From assembly GCA_036939975.1 (NCBI GenBank), contig JALLPB010000658.1:1-13859 (forward strand): a stretch of 13,859 nucleotides of DNA, written 5' to 3'. The notes below the pieces were generated by a model that was not told the origin of the DNA, did not search any database, and was given only the letters and a program-made list of their open reading frames with translations. Of this stretch, positions 7,362 through 13,859 are shown one piece after another. The stretch is from Cyclostephanos tholiformis. Lineage: Eukaryota > Bacillariophyta > Thalassiosirophyceae > Thalassiosirales > Thalassiosiraceae. Numbering within the stretch: the first letter of the stretch is position 1; each line of letters opens with the position of its first letter. The position numbers were made by a program, and so were the translations under genes.

Positions 7362-7824
7362 GATGTTGTTGGGGGAGTAGAGAATGCGAAAATTTATGAG
7401 GTCAATTGTGGGATATCGGGCGGGTCGTGGCTTGGTGGGATAGCCCCTTGGCTTGCTGGTCGTCGTCCAACCGCGAAAAACCAATGCTTGTGTTGGTGTA
7501 TCACATGAATGTGTAGACTCCGAAAGTACTATTGTACTACTATCTTAGGTATCTTCCCTCACTCCAACGCAGAACACAACAATGGTCCCGCTGGCAGTGG
7601 CCGACGGATGTGACCACGTCATGATGTACGATACGTGTCGCTTCTTTTCAGCGATTAATTTTAATTTTTACTATCGCCAGGATCCCGCGGTTCTCAGATC
7701 AAAGGAGATACGACATCGTACGTACTTCCTAAGTACTGATAATATTTTATGACAACAATAATTATACATATGTACGCACTCTGCATACTCTCTTGAAGCC
7801 TCTAAGTAAGTGTCGTCAGTAAGA
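7362..7824. promoter_or_regulatory. 5' region of the desaturase in the divergent spacer
   Basis: This is the desaturase-proximal half of the 850-bp head-to-head spacer with PDS. Positions 7615-7621 read CACGTCA, the complement of TGACGTG, which contains the TGACGT core bound by bZIP factors including aureochromes. A second ACGTGT word follows at 7633. No TATA box can be assigned with confidence. The TTG-initiated extension of the desaturase frame (7362-7484) lies here and is probably untranslated. Confidence 0.35.
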
Positions 7825-8003
7825 TACTACAGTGCCCAGTACAGTTGTCCCGATGCTTTTCAATTATTCCTACAGTAGACCCCAACGAGAAGTTAGGAGG
7901 ACGAATTGGAAGCCTAACTTCTCGTAGAGACCTACAATAGGAACAGTACTACGGCAAAAATCTAGATTTTTGCCTCGGGACAATTGTACTGGGCACTGTA
8001 GTA
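7825..8003. mobile_element. Foldback MITE-like element, possibly Tc1/mariner-pogo type, in the PDS promoter
   Basis: Terminal arms 7825-7853 and 7975-8003 are complementary at 28 of 29 positions; the single exception at 7844 would be a G-U pair in RNA. Inside, 7885-7897 and 7913-7925 form a perfect 13-bp stem around a 15-nt loop, with partial pairing extended outward to about 7867/7943. Positions 7953-7974 form a perfect 22-bp palindrome, ggcaaaaatc plus its complement. The outermost bases are TA on both sides, with CTACAGTGCCCAGTAC just inside. This fits a TA target-site duplication plus a terminal inverted repeat of Tc1/mariner (pogo-like) type. There is no coding capacity. The repeat structure is seen directly; the superfamily is inference. 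Confidence 0.65.
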
Positions 8004-8211
8004 GAAGCATCACTCGCCGTCGACGCACAAAAGTGGGTTAAACAACAACATACATTCATTGGTGATCCTCCTCCTCGTCATCACTCAACACAGCCATCTC
8101 AGCGACGAACAATAGACTTCATTGCTTCGTCCTGACGCACTTATATTAATACACCGATACTCGTCTGCGGAGTCATTCTCTTTCGAAAGGGGAGAATAAG
8201 AAACTACAATC
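8004..8211 (+). promoter_or_regulatory. PDS proximal promoter and 5' untranslated region
   Basis: About 208 bp separate the foldback element from the PDS start codon. A TATA-like ttatattaat lies at 8141-8150, roughly 60-70 bp before the ATG. The sequence just before the start is aactacaatcATGA, with A at -4 and T at -3. The MITE-like element therefore sits close upstream of the presumed core promoter. Confidence 0.3.
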
Positions 8212-10190
<1,979 letters not shown>

Positions 10191-10543
10191 TTGCCATCGA
10201 CTGACATTTACATTTCTTACTGAGCAGCGGTCAAGGAGTTCGTAGTGGGCAATGTAATTGCCGCTTTTACGTCTTAGTAGTTACATTTACAAGAATCGTA
10301 TTGTTTACTCTGGCTATGTCCCACTTATGTGTCACGGGACTTTTGAAATCACTATACTCGCACCGCTTTCGATTTCTCACAACATCGTTGTCTTATCTCT
10401 CAGATCCGAATCCACCTTTGTGAAATAATTTATTCCCATTGTTTTCAACCCCGCGAAAGAGGATCGATCTCACGATTAGTCAGTCCAATCACCCCCCCCC
10501 CCCCGCCCCCCCTCCCTCCCTCAACAAATCCGAACAATGATTA
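10191..10543. other. Convergent spacer between PDS and bL33m
   Basis: These 353 bp hold the 3' untranslated regions of PDS and bL33m. No coding frame is apparent. The only conspicuous element is the cytosine tract described separately. Confidence 0.5.
10492..10520. repeat. Poly-C tract
   Basis: Thirteen cytosines (10492-10504), one G, seven more cytosines (10506-10512), then tccctccct. On the minus strand this is a G-run just downstream of the bL33m stop codon, a G-quadruplex-capable sequence. The exact length may be affected by sequencing error. Confidence 0.8.
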
Positions 10544-10801
10544 TTATTTGATTTTCGCTTCTGTGAAGAGAACTTTCCTCCTTACTATAGGGTCAAACTT
10601 CACAAATTTGAATTTTTCAGGCGTCGCCGTAACGTTCCGCCTGGTGGTATAGAAGTATCCCGTTCCAGCGGTGCTCAAGAGCTTAATGAGAAGAAAAAAA
10701 TGGAAAAAAATGAGGGAGAATGGCGGATGCTGTCCGAAAGAAAAGCAAGGTCGGGACACATTTACCTTGATGGGTATAGTTTTGCCCTTGCCCCGAGCCA
10801 T
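10544..10801 (-). CDS. MRPL33: Mitochondrial-type 50S ribosomal protein bL33m (57 aa, one intron)
   Basis: bL33 is a small protein of the large ribosomal subunit near the E site. Exon 1 is 10801-10766 ([12 protein letters not shown]), the intron 10765-10682 (84 bp, GTAAAT...CATTAAG), exon 2 10681-10544 ([16 protein letters not shown]... ending VLFTEAKIK). The join gives ...[16 protein letters not shown], the expected family core, and 57 residues is normal length. The paired CxxC zinc ligands of other L33 proteins are absent, as in mitochondrial forms. There is no evident presequence; mitochondrial L33 proteins can be this short. The intron is a multiple of three and has no stop, so the unspliced frame reads through 28 extra, very hydrophobic residues. 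The frame is also open upstream to an ATG at 10939, but that extension looks like 5' untranslated sequence. A plastid form is unlikely, because there is no signal peptide. Confidence 0.9.
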   Translation of the reverse strand: MARGKGKTIPIKVNVSRPCFSFGQHPPFSLIFFHFFLLIKLLSTAGTGYFYTTRRNVTATPEKFKFVKFDPIVRRKVLFTEAKIK

Positions 10802-11081
10802 GTTCAGGATCGCTGTTGGTTGCATATTGAACTGGACGCTGCCGATGTTTTGGGCTCTGCCCCTGTGCATGCCTGCAGTTGTATGGTGTATGTAATGTAT
10901 TAGGAACGAGCGATAGGTCTTCTCCTCCTCGAGAGACATACTGTACTATTCCTCTGTAGAATCTCCTGAGTGGATACTACTCTCTGGCATATTATTTTTT
11001 GCTTCAACCCCCACCATACATACAAACTAGGTAGATTTTGCGCCCCTTCGGCCAAATCCCCCTTGGATTGACCGTCACAGC
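10802..11081. promoter_or_regulatory. Shared divergent promoter region (bL33m / Kish)
   Basis: These 280 bp separate the start codons of two head-to-head housekeeping genes and must contain both promoters and 5' untranslated regions. Purine/pyrimidine-rich words such as tcttctcctcctcgagag occur near 10919-10935. No TATA box is evident. The spacing is close to that of the unknown/SmF pair (288 bp). Confidence 0.5.
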
Positions 11082-11445
11082 ATGAGTGCGATCTTCGACT
11101 TCTCAAGCCTCTTAACCTGTCTTTTGCTCTTGATTGCGACTTGTACATATCTCCGCGATATGCGGCCGACAATATTTGACAGTGGACAGGTGAGAACCGA
11201 GAAGGATGCCCCCTCCATCAGCGATTTTCCTGGAAAGGAGTGAAACATTCACTAATGGCCTGTTTCATTTTTTCTTTTATCCTACTCACTTGTCGAAACA
11301 GACTCTTCAACCGGGTGAGACGAGGCTAAAACGAAGTGGTGTGACAGGTTTTTTTTGGAAAATGAGCCGAATAGGGGAACGACTGAGCCCTTATGTTGGC
11401 GCAAGCTGTTTGATAATGGGAATTCACTTGCTTTTTTTCAAATAA
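11082..11445 (+). CDS. kish: Kish / TMEM167 family secretory-pathway protein (83 aa, one intron)
   Basis: Kish proteins are very small Golgi membrane proteins needed for constitutive secretion. Exon 1 is 11082-11189, the intron 11190-11301 (112 bp, GTGAGA...AAACAG), exon 2 11302-11445. The N-terminus MSAIFDFSSLLTCLLLLIAT carries the family start MSAIF-F-SLLT and the first membrane segment (about residues 6-24). YLRDMRPTIFDSGQ follows, then, from exon 2, GVTGFFWKMSRIGERLSPYV, matching the conserved GLLGIFWK-ARIGERKSPYV. A second membrane segment (about 64-82) ends the protein. It is about 11 residues longer than animal Kish (about 72) because of an insert (about TLQPGETRLKRS) right after the exon junction. 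The start is supported by the family N-terminus. Two AATAAA hexamers (11441-11446 and 11447-11452) overlap and directly follow the stop. Confidence 0.93.
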
Positions 11446-12978
11446 AAATAAAGTTACGGTGCATTACAGATCTGGCGTAAAGACTCCGAAGCCAGACGCC
11501 TCACTGATATTGATTAGTTGCAGAGATCAAAGATCTTCGCTAAACAATTAACGTTATTATGAAAAAAACAAAAGAAAAATGGCAGAACAATGGGAATAAT
11601 CATGGACATTGGTAAACCACTGGCGGCTTGCAGAATAAATATTAGGTATGACTGAGCACCATAACGTCTGCACAATTCACCTCGTAATCATGTTTGTTTC
11701 TCAACAGTACCATCCCAACTCTTTTTAATGTATTGATGTGGTACTCTCCTAGTCAAATGTCATATGTTTTCCTAAAAAATATTGATCTACAGTGAATAGA
11801 AAAAAGCCGACAGTATTCCATAGATATATCGTAGACAGAGGCAAAAGGCAAACAAAGCACCAGCCTTCATTTTTCACTCTCGAGCAGAGCAGTCACAACA
11901 GGTTGACAGTTGGCAAACCCTGTAAACGTAAGGCCCTTGCCTTCCATACTAACTATATCTAGTGTTGCTCACCATTGCCCAGCGTGTTCAGAGGGAAACA
12001 ATTGTGAAGCCCAGAGGGCTCACCTCACAATCGTCATCACTCTTGAGAGCATTGTCGCCCAGAATTGCATTTACATCAAGAGTACCACTCGACACCTGGT
12101 GGTAGTGCCACTCCCTTCCCTCTCCCTGACCTAATTGAAAACCCAAGAAGCAGCAAGGAGTTGCACCAGTGCTGATGCACGATCATTGTAATTGCCATTT
12201 CTGTAGAAGTGCGACAGGTAGTGACATCTGCAACTTAATTGCAAGGATCTGGTGGTAAGGTGTCAGTGACGTGTGGGCTGTGAGGGCCGTGGCTCCTGCT
12301 TTGGGGATGACTCCGGATTTCACATGCTGGATTTCAGATTCTCTGGTTCAACAAAGAGCTGATTCACTAAATACAATATCCCTGGTGGGGCGCAGAGTTT
12401 TGGTCTTAGGCTTAGAAACCGGACACAACAGTCCCATAGCCTGAAAGTGATGATTTTGATCTTTCAAGTTAATGACCGAACAAAATGATGACAATACAGG
12501 ATGACATGGATCTGACTGTAAGAAATATGAATAGGCTTGCTATAAAGCAAGATGCCCTACATAAGCACAGAAAGATGTAGCCTACTGCACCTACTCCTAC
12601 TCCCATTAGTAAATAGAGAAAGCATTCCTTACTCTCCCATCCCCACCCTGGTGACTCCTCTCCATTGACACATGTCTCTGATTAGAATTAGATAAGCAAT
12701 GTGTGAGGGGTTCATAGACGTCCATGGGAGTCAATATCCCCAGTGCTGCTGGTCCTCAGCATTGGTGGAATGAACTAGAGATATGATACTTTTATCCTCT
12801 ATTATAATGCGCATTGTCAACTTCTCTCTAGCTAGAGAGGACTACTAGATATTAAACATCTCTAACCATTACCAATCCACAACTTGTGACATAAATTCAC
12901 AACACCATCGAAAACTAATCAATTGAACCCAACAATACCACACCCCACTGACAACCCTTCCCTGTTGAACTCACCACG
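11446..12978. other. Gene-poor AT-rich stretch
   Basis: No gene, RNA gene or recognisable domain was found in these 1.5 kb. A 74-codon plus-strand frame from 11910 begins with TTG and has low-complexity composition. Visible structures are a short hairpin tctggc/gccaga just after the Kish gene (about 11471-11496) and the perfect 16-bp palindrome at 12824-12839. Confidence 0.5.
12824..12839. repeat. Perfect 16-bp palindrome ctctctagctagagag
   Basis: The sequence is its own reverse complement. It lies in gene-poor DNA about 150 bp before the reverse-transcriptase-like fragment. It may be chance or the edge of an element. Confidence 0.5.
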
Positions 12979-13567
12979 GGGATCAGACTAATTGGATCTT
13001 GCATTTTCTTGCTCCTCCTTCAACAAACAGCTTGTTGCGGTACAAACATCACTCTCCCTACTCTCTACAGTCATTACAGATCCACAAACAAGGCTACATA
13101 GCTTCTCCCAATGCTTCATTCAGAAACTTCCACACCTTTTTGGGTCTGACATACTCTCCCATTGTGCCATGACCAATGCACCTGGCTCGTGGATGGACTG
13201 GGATGGACCTCTGACATCCACCACTAACCACATTATTGAAGCCTTCTTTTCAGACCACCTCCCCACCCACAATCCTCCTCAACATGCATTCATGATCTCC
13301 CAACTTGACATCAATGTGGTAGGCCTTGGCATAATTGACCCACACACTCGCGCCATCCCAGACTTTGTTTTCACCCTGACAATCTCAATGAGGCATGCTA
13401 CAAAGGGGATATATCTAAAGAAACATCTACAGAATTTTCCCTTACACCGAGACAATATCCACCAACCTATACTTACCCGACACAAACCCCAAATCCCTCA
13501 TTCTCAAACACCTCCACCATCTCCTCCCAGAACTTGCAGCCTGTGCATGTCCTTCCACCACCACTAG
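12979..13567 (+). pseudogene. Fragment of a reverse-transcriptase-like (non-LTR retrotransposon) protein, 3' part
   Basis: The frame open from 12992 (first codon TTG, preceded by TAA) to the TAG at 13565 gives 191 residues. It contains QTRLHSFSQCFIQKLPHLFG (about 32-51), a tryptophan-containing SWMDWDGPL (about 66-74) and VVGLGIIDPHTRAIPDFVF (about 109-127). A cysteine followed by KLPHLF and, further on, a glycine-rich GLGI motif resembles the region after the polymerase core of LINE-type reverse transcriptases that are abundant in diatoms. Just upstream, another frame reads GIRLIGS (12979-12999), which would be the preceding piece before a frameshift. The catalytic YxDD box is not in the window, so this is at best a broken 3' end. 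No exact family can be named. Confidence 0.45.
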
Positions 13568-13859
13568 AACTGACCTCTTGGATTAATTCCTCAACAAGTG
13601 CTAGAGGCCATCTCAAAAACACGCTGCAGTAGTGGGCATGACTGCCCCTATTAGTCTAAGCATGTTATGGGCTGGGTACTGCATGCAGATCTTCTTTTTC
13701 TTTTTCAACTCTATTGATATGTTTGCATGGCAACTGTTCCTAAATCCCCAAATCAGGAGGAGCAAAAAATTTGGGGCTATTTCATAATTCTTGTCTTTGC
13801 CACATTCCTAACCAATGCGGCATGGGCCATTCGCTCTACCTACCATACGGTACTTAAAG
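13568..13859. other. Sequence after the RT-like fragment
   Basis: No intact frame is seen. Short open pieces around 13635-13780 could be a frameshifted continuation of the retroelement, but nothing in them is diagnostic. A pyrimidine run cttctttttctttttc lies near 13690. Confidence 0.3.

Noticed and set aside
10544..10939. 131-residue single-exon reading of the bL33m locus
   Set aside because: The middle 28 residues correspond to a GTAAAT...TTAAG intron and the first 46 are unrelated to L33; the spliced 57-residue model matches the family end to end.
11910..12134. 74-codon plus-strand frame
   Set aside because: It begins with TTG, has no motif and lies in gene-poor DNA; probably chance.

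Overview
The window looks like nuclear DNA of a diatom, or a closely related alga with a stramenopile-type secondary plastid. The main evidence is a phytoene desaturase whose N-terminus is a secretory signal peptide running into an alanine-phenylalanine cleavage motif (...TVAFQP...), the usual bipartite plastid-targeting arrangement in diatoms. Short spliceosomal introns (74, 89, 84 and 112 bp) with GTGAG/GTAAA donors, a spliceosomal Sm protein, a Golgi Kish protein and a C-minus mitochondrial-type ribosomal protein L33 confirm a eukaryotic nuclear genome. The species cannot be fixed from the sequence alone.

Layout. Positions 1-3425 are AT-rich and gene-poor: foldback repeats, a degenerate ~31-bp tandem repeat, and the decayed end of a probable Mutator-like transposase. 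Positions 3426-11445 are a compact island of six genes on strictly alternating strands: an unrecognised probable mitochondrial protein (-), SmF (+), a cytochrome-b5-less acyl desaturase (-), phytoene desaturase PDS (+), mitochondrial ribosomal protein bL33m (-) and Kish/TMEM167 (+). Positions 11446-13859 are again gene-poor and end in a broken reverse-transcriptase-like fragment.

Four of the six genes contain one intron. In SmF the intron falls directly after the ATG. SmF, bL33m and Kish only become recognisable after splicing, because each exon alone is small. The two head-to-head pairs of small housekeeping genes (unknown/SmF and bL33m/Kish) are separated by about 280-290 bp each, so they probably share bidirectional promoters. 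The third pair (desaturase/PDS) has an 850-bp spacer that has received a ~180-bp foldback element.

The genes do not form one pathway. PDS acts in plastid carotenoid synthesis, the desaturase in membrane lipid synthesis, SmF in splicing, bL33m in mitochondrial translation and Kish in Golgi secretion. I saw no rRNA, tRNA, CRISPR array or gene cluster pointing to a new biological system. The most notable points are the gene models recovered by splicing, the start-codon intron, the foldback element in the PDS promoter, and the unrecognised mitochondrial protein.
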